From: Geoglobus sp.
Lineage (GTDB): Archaea > Halobacteriota > Archaeoglobi > Archaeoglobales > Archaeoglobaceae
Direction: 5' to 3'
Length of the DNA: 20,778 bases
Assembly (NCBI GenBank): GCA_027019885.1
Contig: JALUWC010000574.1
Coordinates: 1 to 20,778, forward strand
A model generated the notes under the pieces. That model made no database searches and was not told the DNA's origin. It saw only the letters and a list, made by a program, of their open reading frames with translations. The position numbers and the translations under genes are program-made. Of this stretch, positions 1 through 6,457 are shown piece by piece. The stretch's first letter is position 1, and every line of letters begins with the position of its first letter.

Positions 1-302
1 GCCGAGCATGGCCCAACTCTCTCTATGGTTTCCAGAGCCGCTGCAAGTATTGCAGTCTCTATCTTGTCAAGGCTGCTTGGCACTCTGATTTCTCCAAAGC
101 TCTTACCGCTCTTGCTCTCTATCTTAACTTCTATCCTTCCTATTCTGCCAGTCTTCTGGAGCTCTCTCAGGTCGAGATCGTCCCCAAGCAAACCCTCTGT
201 CTGGCCGAATATCGCTCCTACAACATCTGGCCTTTCAACAACGCCATCAGCCACTATTTCGGCGTGTATGAGATACTTCGTAGTATCACTCGGTGCTTTC
301 AT
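1..302 (-). CDS. dnaG: Archaeal DnaG-type primase, N-terminal part (truncated by window edge)
   Basis: The complement strand from ATG at 302 reads [20 protein letters not shown] and goes on through the very conserved block [20 protein letters not shown] and [11 protein letters not shown]. This is the N-terminal domain of archaeal DnaG. Only the first 100 codons lie in the window; the TOPRIM catalytic domain is beyond the left edge. Archaeal DnaG is known both as a bacterial-type primase homologue and as a stable subunit of the RNA exosome, where this N-terminal part binds Csl4 and poly(A) RNA. An in-frame ATG also lies at 308, but GAGGTG sits six bases before the ATG at 302 and directly abuts the one at 308, so 302 is preferred. 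The gene is divergent from the MFS gene. Family assignment is by recognised sequence and is secure. Confidence 0.93.
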   Translation of the reverse strand, partial: MKAPSDTTKYLIHAEIVADGVVERPDVVGAIFGQTEGLLGDDLDLRELQKTGRIGRIEVKIESKSGKSFGEIRVPSSLDKIETAILAAALETIERVGPCS

Positions 303-350
303 TGTCATCACCTCTTGTCCGCTGCCACGTTTTGGCAAGTTATTTTGATG

Positions 351-365
351 GAAACCTTATATATA
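351..365 (+). promoter_or_regulatory. Archaeal BRE/TATA promoter of the MFS gene
   Basis: GAAAC (351-355) followed by TTATATATA (357-365) is a good BRE plus TATA box. Transcription would be expected to start about 26 bases after the box centre, near 387. That lies after the ATG at 374 and just before the in-frame GTG at 389, so the promoter favours a leaderless GTG start. Confidence 0.55.
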
Positions 366-373
366 CTTTGTTG

Positions 374-1573
374 ATGACCCCTGATTCAGTGAAAGAAAGT
401 GGAGATGAGGCCCAGAATATACTTTTTACAACATCATTAACCCTGTTTACCCTTACAATTGGCATTGGGATAATCTCACCAATACTGCCGGTTATTGCAG
501 AGAATATGGGTGCTGGAGGAATTGCAATAGGTCTCATATTCTCTGCCTTCTCCATTTCAAGACTGGTTTTTTTGCCTGTCTTTGGAAAACTTTCAGACAG
601 ATTCGGTAAGAGAATTTTTGTTCTCTTTGGGCTTTTACTTTACTCCATCCTTGCATTTCTCTATGCATTCGCAAAAACACCTGAGGAGCTTGTTGCAGTC
701 AGATTGTTTCATGGCATGTCATCTGCAATGGTAATGCCTGTGATACTGGCGATGGTTGCCGAGTTCTCACCTTCAGGAAAAGAAGGGAATTACATGGGAA
801 CTGCAAACAGAGCAATATTTCTCGGAATGGCCTTCGGACCCTTTATTGGAGGAGTCGTATCTGATGCGTATTCTGAATCCTATGCATTTTTTGCAATGTC
901 TCTTTTGAGTTTGATCACACTTTTGATTGCTTTTTTCACAGTACCTGAGTACAAAGCAGTTAAAAAGGAACGCCTGCAGAAAAATGGCATTAGCAGAAAT
1001 GTTGTTTTTGCTCTTGCTTACAGAGTCCTCAACTCGATTGGCAGGGGGAGCATAATGACATTCCTCCCCGTTTATGGACACATGATAGGCATGAGCTACA
1101 CAGAGATTGGCCTCATTGTCTTCATGAATCTGCTTGTTTCTGGCATTATCCAGCCATATGGGGGCTTGCTTTCTGACAGACGGGGTTTTACGATTCCTGT
1201 TCTCATATCCTCTCTCGTCTCAGCAGCGATTCTTTACCTAATCCCACTTACACCGGATTTCTTTATGCTCTCGGCTCTGGCAGCTTTGCTTGGGTTCTCA
1301 TCTGCCTTTTCCCTTCCTGCAGTCAGCGGTCTTGTTGCATACGAAGGAAAGGTATCGGGTAACACTGGAAGTCTTATGGGGTTCTTTTCAGCATCAAAAA
1401 GCCTTGGAAGAGCTTTTGGCCCATTAATTGCAGGGTTGCTTTACGATATAGGCGGACAGGGGATGAATGGAATTTACCTGGCTTTTACAGCAGCATCATT
1501 TCTGACAGTTCTTGCAGGCACTCTGTTCTGGTTTGGAGTGAAAGACTCAGACCAGATTATCGAGATAGAGTGA
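374..1573 (+). CDS. Major facilitator superfamily transporter (drug/metabolite exporter type)
   Basis: A protein of about 399 residues made almost wholly of hydrophobic segments, fitting the usual 12-helix MFS fold. The MFS motif A, GKLSDRFGKR (residues 71-80), lies between helices 2 and 3. A degenerate copy, GGLLSDRRG, lies at the matching place in the second half, as expected for the internal duplication. Helix 5 has FGPFIGG and helix 11 FGPLIAG, like proton-driven exporters of the MdfA/TetA/YajR type. Substrate cannot be told from sequence. The reading frame is open from GTG at 293, but that part overlaps dnaG on the other strand and looks non-coding. The span is drawn from ATG 374; promoter spacing would instead support GTG 389. 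The 3' end overlaps the convergent radical SAM gene by 27 bases. Confidence 0.88.
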   Translation: MTPDSVKESGDEAQNILFTTSLTLFTLTIGIGIISPILPVIAENMGAGGIAIGLIFSAFSISRLVFLPVFGKLSDRFGKRIFVLFGLLLYSILAFLYAFAKTPEELVAVRLFHGMSSAMVMPVILAMVAEFSPSGKEGNYMGTANRAIFLGMAFGPFIGGVVSDAYSESYAFFAMSLLSLITLLIAFFTVPEYKAVKKERLQKNGISRNVVFALAYRVLNSIGRGSIMTFLPVYGHMIGMSYTEIGLIVFMNLLVSGIIQPYGGLLSDRRGFTIPVLISSLVSAAILYLIPLTPDFFMLSALAALLGFSSAFSLPAVSGLVAYEGKVSGNTGSLMGFFSASKSLGRAFGPLIAGLLYDIGGQGMNGIYLAFTAASFLTVLAGTLFWFGVKDSDQIIEIE

Positions 1574-2557
1574 GGCAATTTCCATTGCTCTCTTCATTTC
1601 TCTGCTGTTAAGTCTTCTCGATATTTCAGGGTATTCTGATGCTTTGTAGGCTGGCCAGTACTGAAACATCAGGTTGAATCTGACATCTCTACCCAGATTT
1701 TCAGAGACCCATCTGACAACCTTCTCCGTGCAGCATTCCACGTGCTCTGGCATGACAAGATGCCTTACAAGCAGCTCTCCATGCTCTCTTGCTCTTGAGA
1801 AGTTCCTCGTCACTACGCGGAAGTAGTCTCTCACCTTTGAGTATTTCTCTGCACATCTGCTGTTTCCGTACTTGAAATCCCCGAGCCAGACATCCACCAC
1901 ATCCTCCACAATCTCCGACAGTTCCATGCTGTGGTACATGTTCGAGTTCCACACAACAGGTATGTTTGAGCTTACATGCTTGAGTATCTTAAGAACCGTA
2001 TGAGCATGCTGATCTGGATTTCCACCAACAAAATTCACGTTTCTGCTCCCCTGCTTTCTCCTGATGTCAACAATCATTCCGAGCTCCTTCGGATTCACAG
2101 CTCTGTCATCATGGTAAACGATGTCGTGGTTCTGACAGAAAACGCATGCAAAGGTGCATCTGTTGAAGAAAATGGTGTGGGATGGAACAAGCTCCGGCTC
2201 CTCTCCAAAATGCAGAAATTCGCTGCTGTAATAACTTTCAACACCGCATTTGCAGAATCCCATTCGCTCATATCTGTTTACCCCGCATCTTCTCTCACAG
2301 AAAATGCATTCCTTTAGCATCTCCCCCAGAATATCTATTTTCAGATCAAGAAAGGAGTATTCAGGAATCTTCTCATCAAAAACAGACATATCCTCCTTTC
2401 TCCATACTTTCAGAAACTCCATCTTTATCTCTCTGTGGGAATCAATGAGACTGTCACCTTTTTCAGCCTCGATTCTCTTCACTATCTGAAATTTTGGTGG
2501 CAAGAGACCCTGATTTATAAACCCGTACCTCTCAAGATCGAGCACCACAGATAACAT
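1547..2557 (-). CDS. Radical SAM protein, PflX/COG1313 family (PflA-like)
   Basis: A 336-residue protein with the radical SAM cluster motif CTFACVFC (Cys134, Cys138, Cys141), which would hold a 4Fe-4S cluster and bind S-adenosylmethionine. The SAM-binding glycine stretch is probably FVGGNPD, about residue 177. Upstream of the core is a second cysteine set at residues 84-104 (CIFCERRCGVNR...CKC). That N-terminal block is the hallmark of COG1313, the PflX group related to pyruvate-formate-lyase activases. Related proteins activate glycyl radical enzymes, but no such enzyme is encoded nearby and the true substrate of the PflX group is not known to me. The first 60 or so residues are less conserved in look. 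The gene stands alone: convergent with the MFS gene and divergent from the ABC operon 101 bases away. Confidence 0.85.
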   Translation of the reverse strand: MLSVVLDLERYGFINQGLLPPKFQIVKRIEAEKGDSLIDSHREIKMEFLKVWRKEDMSVFDEKIPEYSFLDLKIDILGEMLKECIFCERRCGVNRYERMGFCKCGVESYYSSEFLHFGEEPELVPSHTIFFNRCTFACVFCQNHDIVYHDDRAVNPKELGMIVDIRRKQGSRNVNFVGGNPDQHAHTVLKILKHVSSNIPVVWNSNMYHSMELSEIVEDVVDVWLGDFKYGNSRCAEKYSKVRDYFRVVTRNFSRAREHGELLVRHLVMPEHVECCTEKVVRWVSENLGRDVRFNLMFQYWPAYKASEYPEISRRLNSREMKRAMEIASLYLDNLV

Positions 2558-2621
2558 TCGGTGTGATGTATTTTATTTTCGGTTATTGGATGACTCCGGA
2601 AACTTGCATAAGAAATAAAAC

Positions 2622-2636
2622 GGAAACCGTTATATT
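2622..2636 (+). promoter_or_regulatory. BRE/TATA promoter of the exported-protein/ABC operon
   Basis: GGAAACC followed by GTTATATTC, with the box centred near 2632 and the chosen ATG at 2659, 27 bases on. This matches a leaderless transcript and supports ATG 2659 over the upstream in-frame codon at 2563. Confidence 0.6.
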
Positions 2637-2658
2637 CATTACCTCAATCCAGATTACC

Positions 2659-3918
2659 ATGAAAAAAATAGTTCTTATATTATTTGCTCTCGCCATTCTC
2701 GCAGCCCCATCAGCAGCTCAGGTTACTGTGAGCTACAAAATTGGGCTTAACAGGATTCTTCCCGGAGATGTCGTTGATTGCAGTCTCGTGATAACCAACC
2801 CGAATGATTATACCGAAAATATAAAAAGCGTGGTGTTTTATTCGGATCTCGTTTCACCAAAGCTGGTTCTCGGCATAGGTCTGATCCCACCCAAGTCAGA
2901 ATACACCCTTCCCTTTTCGTTTAGTGCAGACAAGCCTGGGACATACACTGTAAAGGTTAGAGTTGCTACACCAAATGGTTCTGTGGATATGTACATCCCA
3001 TTTGCAGTTGTGGAGGATTACCCAAAACTGAGACTTGAAAATTCTGAAATTGTGCTGGGACAGAAAAACGTTCTCAAGGTTTATGTTGACTGGTATGAGA
3101 ACGTAACCATCAGACCGCTTTTCAATGCAACACCGTCTGAGAGTTATGGAAAGAGCTTTGAGTTCATATATTATCCAAGCAAGAAAGAGAATCTTGAGTT
3201 TGAGATTGAATTCAGAAATGGAAACAATGTGCATGTCATCAAACGGGCTGTTGAAGTTTCATGGGTTGAAGAGAAAGGAGTGCCCATCAACATTACAGGT
3301 GTCAGCAATGCTTACAGAAATGAAGCGGTTGAAATGGATATTGTTGTTACAAATCTGAACAGCTACAGAATTGAAGATGTGGAACTCAAAACAGGTGATA
3401 TTGTAAGAAAAACTGCATACCTCGATCCGGGAAAAAGCTGGGACGTAAGGCTGTATGTTCCAGCTGAAAAGAAGATAGATGTCTTTCTGAGTTACAGCAA
3501 TCAGCTTGGGAAGAGATACAAAGAAGAGGAGGTTGCAAAGCTCAACATCATTAATGAAAGCGCAGTTCAGGTTTGCAGTTACGAGTTTGACAAGGGTCTG
3601 CTTTCAGGAGAGATATGTAACTTTGGTTCAACAGAGGTGAAAAATGTTGTTGTTGAATTTGGAGGAGAAAAATACTTTGTTGGAACGGTCATGCCTGGAG
3701 ATTATGAGGTATTCTCAATAAAGACCAACAAGACCCAGGGATCAATAGAGGTGAGCTGGAAAAATCTTGCGGGTAAAATAGAGTCGATAAGTCAGGAAAT
3801 TAAGGGGATGGAAATCAAGACAGTAAAGAGAGAAGCAGGGAATGGTGTATTGATCATGAGTGCCGCGATAGCATTAATTGTTGTAATCATAGCTGTTCTT
3901 GCCTTGAGAAGAAAATGA
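2659..3918 (+). CDS. Exported, C-terminally membrane-anchored COG1361-like protein linked to an ABC exporter
   Basis: A 419-residue secreted protein. It starts with a clear signal peptide (MKKIVLILFALAILAAPSAA, residues 1-20), then about 375 residues of beta-rich sequence with repeated patterns such as 'vvitNpNdYtenIksV' and 'ivvtNlNsYrIedVel', and ends in one membrane helix (GVLIMSAAIALIVVIIAVLAL) and the basic tail RRK. The repeats resemble the CARDB/NEW3/COG1361 immunoglobulin-like folds found in archaeal envelope proteins, so most of it should lie outside the cell, tethered by its C-terminus. The next gene begins inside its stop codon (ATGA overlap). Proteins of this shape are often found beside LolD/MacB-type transporters in archaea and may serve as an extracytoplasmic partner; that role is an inference. 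The frame is open further upstream to 2563, but TATA spacing and the signal peptide fix the start at 2659. Confidence 0.8.
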   Translation: MKKIVLILFALAILAAPSAAQVTVSYKIGLNRILPGDVVDCSLVITNPNDYTENIKSVVFYSDLVSPKLVLGIGLIPPKSEYTLPFSFSADKPGTYTVKVRVATPNGSVDMYIPFAVVEDYPKLRLENSEIVLGQKNVLKVYVDWYENVTIRPLFNATPSESYGKSFEFIYYPSKKENLEFEIEFRNGNNVHVIKRAVEVSWVEEKGVPINITGVSNAYRNEAVEMDIVVTNLNSYRIEDVELKTGDIVRKTAYLDPGKSWDVRLYVPAEKKIDVFLSYSNQLGKRYKEEEVAKLNIINESAVQVCSYEFDKGLLSGEICNFGSTEVKNVVVEFGGEKYFVGTVMPGDYEVFSIKTNKTQGSIEVSWKNLAGKIESISQEIKGMEIKTVKREAGNGVLIMSAAIALIVVIIAVLALRRK

Positions 3919-4601
3919 AGAACGTGATATTTGACAACGTGTCAAAGATTTACAGGACTAAATATTATGAGGTAGTAGCCTTAAAGGACATAAATCTGGA
4001 AATAGAGAGAGGGGAGTTCATAGCCATCATGGGACCATCAGGTAGCGGGAAAAGCACGATGCTTAATCTGATAGGATGCCTGGATAAACCGACCGAAGGA
4101 GAGATATACATAAAGGGAACGCCCATTTCGGGGTTAAGAGATAATGAGCTGACAGAATTGAGAAGAGACACCATAGGGTTTGTATTCCAGCAATACAACC
4201 TGATTCCAACCCTTTCTGCCGTAGAGAACATAGAGTTACCAATGATCTTCAAAAAAGTAGAGCCTGATAAAAGGAGGGAAAGGATCGAGAAGCTTTTGGA
4301 GATTATCGGTTTGGAGGATGTTGCAGATCGCAAGCCGGTTGAGATGAGCGGGGGACAGCAGCAGAGGGTTGCAATTGCAAGAGCAATGGCGAACAACCCT
4401 GAGATTTTGCTTTGCGATGAACCAACGGGAAATTTAGATTCCAAGGCTGGTGAACAGATAATGGAAATTCTAACAAAACTTAAAGAAGAGGGGGTCACGG
4501 TGGTTCTTGTCACGCATGATGAATCCCTGAAAAAATATGCTGAGAGGGTTGTAAGGTTAAGAGATGGGAGGATTGTTGATGTATTTCCATTTAGCTCTTA
4601 G
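3915..4601 (+). CDS. ABC transporter ATP-binding protein, LolD/MacB type
   Basis: A complete 228-residue ABC ATPase. It has Walker A GPSGSGKST (residues 40-48), the Q-loop glutamine at FQQYN (Gln92), signature MSGGQ (144-148), Walker B ILLCDEP (164-170) with the catalytic Glu169, the D-loop NLDS and the switch histidine in VTHD (His201). The sequence style, including QQYNLIPTLSAVEN and PTGNLDS, is that of the LolD/MacB/FtsE group, which powers mechanotransmission or release of substrates from the outer face of the membrane rather than classic uptake. It starts in the stop codon of the upstream exported protein and overlaps the next gene, the permease, by 23 bases, so the three are surely co-transcribed and probably form one complex. 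Confidence 0.93.
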   Translation: MKNVIFDNVSKIYRTKYYEVVALKDINLEIERGEFIAIMGPSGSGKSTMLNLIGCLDKPTEGEIYIKGTPISGLRDNELTELRRDTIGFVFQQYNLIPTLSAVENIELPMIFKKVEPDKRRERIEKLLEIIGLEDVADRKPVEMSGGQQQRVAIARAMANNPEILLCDEPTGNLDSKAGEQIMEILTKLKEEGVTVVLVTHDESLKKYAERVVRLRDGRIVDVFPFSS

Positions 4602-5694
4602 AAATCTGAGCAGAGCGAGAATAAGAAGCATTCTTGCAGTAATCGGGATAATAATAGGTGTCACTGCAATCACATCCATAGGGATATTTGGAGACAATCT
4701 GAAAAGAACAGTCATTGAGAATCTTGGAGACATTGCGAATGAGCTCATAATTATACCAAATGCGAGTGCAGGCTATACAAAGATTGATGAAAAGGTAGTT
4801 GAGACGATAAAGAGATCTCCATTTCCTGGAGAGGTTATTCCATTGAAGGCCGGGGTGTATGAGATCGGTTCCAAAGAAACAAAGATGAGAGTTACCGTTT
4901 ATGGACTTGACGAAAAGGGTGTCAGTACACTTTTCACTGTTGAAAAAGGTTCATTAAGCCTTAAATCAGGAAGATGCATTGTTGGATCAAAAATCGCCAG
5001 CAGACTTGACTTGAGAGTTGGGAGCAGGGTCACAATCAATGGCAAGATATACAGGGTCTCGGGGATACTGAAAGATGAAGGCAGGAGATTTGACATCAGA
5101 GTGAATAACGCATTCATAATTCCCATAAAAGAACATCCAGCTAATATCACCAATGTTATTGTGAAGCTCAGGAATATTGACGATATTGAGGGGTTCAAGG
5201 ATTACATAAAGAAGACCGTAAATGTGAAGCGTGAAAAGGTGGATATAATCGAAATGAAGTCCATTCTTGAAAGGATAGACAAGGTTTTCGACCAGATAAA
5301 CATGTTCCTCATGGCAATCGCAGGCATCTCTCTCCTTGTTGCGGGAGTTAGCATTCTCAACATTATGCTGATGTCAACCATTGAAAGAACAAAGGAGATT
5401 GGGATTATGAGAGCAATAGGTGCTCAAAAACCGGACATTCTCAAGATCTTTCTGACCGAGGCTGGAATTCTCGGAGTTTCAGGAAGTGTTGTCGGAGCGG
5501 TTTTAAGCATCGTTGGGGGGTATTTTATTACAAAACTCATAATAGGTCAAGTTTCTGGAATTTTCAGCACGGCTTCAGTTCTTTTTGCTGTTGAGGGCTT
5601 TGCATTTGGGGTTGGTACAGCAATAATAAGCGGGCTTTATCCTGCCTGGAGAGCAAGCAATCTTGAACCAATTGAAGCTCTCAGATACGAATAG
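4579..5694 (+). CDS. ABC transporter permease, MacB/FtsX type
   Basis: A 371-residue permease with the MacB layout: an N-terminal membrane helix (residues about 13-35, SILAVIGIIIGVTAITSIGI), a roughly 200-residue extracytoplasmic MacB_PCD-like domain, and three C-terminal helices of the FtsX domain starting near MFLMAIAGISLLVAGVSILN. Between them is the typical cytoplasmic ERTKEIGIMRAIGA loop, and the protein ends with the family signature PAWRASNLEPIEALRYE. The start is ATG 4579, because GGGAGG at 4566-4571 sits seven bases before it; an in-frame ATG at 4564 includes that site and is less likely. It overlaps the ATPase gene. Together with the ATPase it should make a homodimeric type VII ABC system. 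The cargo is unknown. Confidence 0.9.
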   Translation: MYFHLALRNLSRARIRSILAVIGIIIGVTAITSIGIFGDNLKRTVIENLGDIANELIIIPNASAGYTKIDEKVVETIKRSPFPGEVIPLKAGVYEIGSKETKMRVTVYGLDEKGVSTLFTVEKGSLSLKSGRCIVGSKIASRLDLRVGSRVTINGKIYRVSGILKDEGRRFDIRVNNAFIIPIKEHPANITNVIVKLRNIDDIEGFKDYIKKTVNVKREKVDIIEMKSILERIDKVFDQINMFLMAIAGISLLVAGVSILNIMLMSTIERTKEIGIMRAIGAQKPDILKIFLTEAGILGVSGSVVGAVLSIVGGYFITKLIIGQVSGIFSTASVLFAVEGFAFGVGTAIISGLYPAWRASNLEPIEALRYE

Positions 5695-5802
5695 CCTATT
5701 TTTCAGTATTAAGTAAACCCCTGCAACAATCAGCGGTGCACCAAACAAGCCTTTCTTCCCCTGTAAAGTCTCTTTTCCATGGTCAGCATACCGTTCAGGT
5801 TG
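5695..5802 (-). pseudogene. C-terminal remnant of an EamA/DMT-family transporter
   Basis: Directly after the permease stop, the minus strand encodes, without a start codon, GKETLQGKKGLFGAPLIVAG and then VYLILKNR (about 5695-5778). This looks like the last helix of EamA drug/metabolite transporters, which commonly ends in 'GE.l....liGalLIlaGvyL'. An in-frame stop (TAA, 5803-5805) lies just upstream and no other part of such a transporter is visible, so only the tail survives. The frame runs on into the antisense of the permease without its own stop. The rest of the gap (5803-5889) holds only a 28-codon open stretch ending in LEDFDFWKKL, which I cannot assign. Confidence 0.4.
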
Positions 5803-5889
5803 TTAAAGCTTTTTCCAAAAATCGAAATCTTCAAGTGAATGGTTCAGCAATATCTCGATGGTTATGTAAGCTTTGCTCTGAAAATTGAA

Positions 5890-6354
5890 TCACTCTTTAA
5901 TTATTTTATAACAGCTGAAAATAAAAAATGTTGCAATAACAATCGTCAGAATGGTAAAGAAAATAATTTCTGCTGAGGTAAGGGTGCCACCAAGAGATTT
6001 AAGATGTGTGTTCTCGGCCTCAAATGGTGATAGTTTCATCAAAGTGAAAATAGAGATGATCGTAATAGCAATCGATAATATGGTTATTTTCAATACCTTT
6101 CGGTTTAACATGCCCACCCCGATTTTTGTTAATTCGTAATATTTCCATTTTCGGTTAGATTGAATTTTTCTCACAAATCCAGATTTTTCGAGAAGGGATA
6201 GATGATAATATACTGTCGGTACTGATAAATTCAGTAACTTTGCCAGTTCTGAAGCAGTGTACCTTCTTCTAAACAAATGCTTCAAAATCTTAATACGGAG
6301 ATCGTTACCGAGCATTTTAACAACTTTTACTGAAACCTCATCCTTCTCATGCAT
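5890..6354 (-). CDS. Membrane-tethered winged-helix (ArsR-like) transcriptional regulator
   Basis: A 154-residue protein. Residues about 8-85 form an ArsR-type winged helix: LGNDLRIKILKHL is the first helix, TASELAKLLNLSVPTVYYHL the helix-turn-helix with recognition helix, and LLEKSGFVRK...WKYYELTKIG the wing. Then follow two membrane helices (about 88-107 and 128-148) joined by a loop of about 20 residues that would face outside, and a short basic tail. The DNA-binding part would thus be held at the inner face of the membrane. The frame opens at 6426, but a TATA box centred at 6380 lies 26 bases before the ATG at 6354, so 6354 is preferred and the message is leaderless. It is divergent from the secreted cysteine-peptidase-like operon and is the obvious candidate to control it; that link is inferred from position. 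Confidence 0.83.
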   Translation of the reverse strand: MHEKDEVSVKVVKMLGNDLRIKILKHLFRRRYTASELAKLLNLSVPTVYYHLSLLEKSGFVRKIQSNRKWKYYELTKIGVGMLNRKVLKITILSIAITIISIFTLMKLSPFEAENTHLKSLGGTLTSAEIIFFTILTIVIATFFIFSCYKIIKE

Positions 6355-6375
6355 TTTATTAAGATTTAGATGGGT

Positions 6376-6386
6376 CTTATAAAAAC
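6376..6386 (-). promoter_or_regulatory. TATA box of the membrane-tethered regulator gene
   Basis: On the minus strand the bases read GTTTTTATAAG, with the box centre about 26 bases before ATG 6354. This spacing decides the start and implies a leaderless transcript. Confidence 0.55.
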
Positions 6387-6392
6387 TTTGCG

Positions 6393-6433
6393 AAAATTTT
6401 TGAAAAATTTCTAATAATATCGTCAAAATTTTT
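6393..6433. promoter_or_regulatory. Candidate operator: inverted repeat plus repeated AT element
   Basis: AAATTTTT (6394-6401), one G, then AAAAATTT (6403-6410) is a perfect 8-bp inverted repeat. The nonamer AAAATTTTT occurs at 6393-6401 and again at 6425-6433, 32 bases apart, near three helical turns. The first copy lies between the two divergent TATA boxes; the second covers the likely transcription start region of the plus-strand operon. A dimeric winged-helix protein bound here could affect both directions. AT-rich sequence makes chance palindromes more likely, so this is a candidate only. Confidence 0.4.
6411..6421 (+). promoter_or_regulatory. Probable TATA box of the cysteine-peptidase-like operon
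   Basis: CTAATAATATC, centred near 6417, would place the transcription start near 6443 and leave a leader of about 15 bases before ATG 6458. No good ribosome binding site is seen in that leader. Confidence 0.35.
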
Positions 6434-6457
6434 AGCTTTTAGCATTTATTGGAACAC

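Noticed and set aside
2563..2658. Extended N-terminus for the COG1361-like protein
   Set aside because: It would place 32 residues before a perfect signal peptide and include the promoter TATA box.
3965..4513. Long open frame of 182 codons on the minus strand
   Set aside because: It lies wholly antisense to the ABC ATPase with all its motifs, and its serine- and leucine-rich translation has no recognisable domain.
6393..6410. The A/T inverted repeat as an intrinsic terminator
   Set aside because: It sits between divergent promoters, not after a gene, and pure A-T stems are weak terminators.
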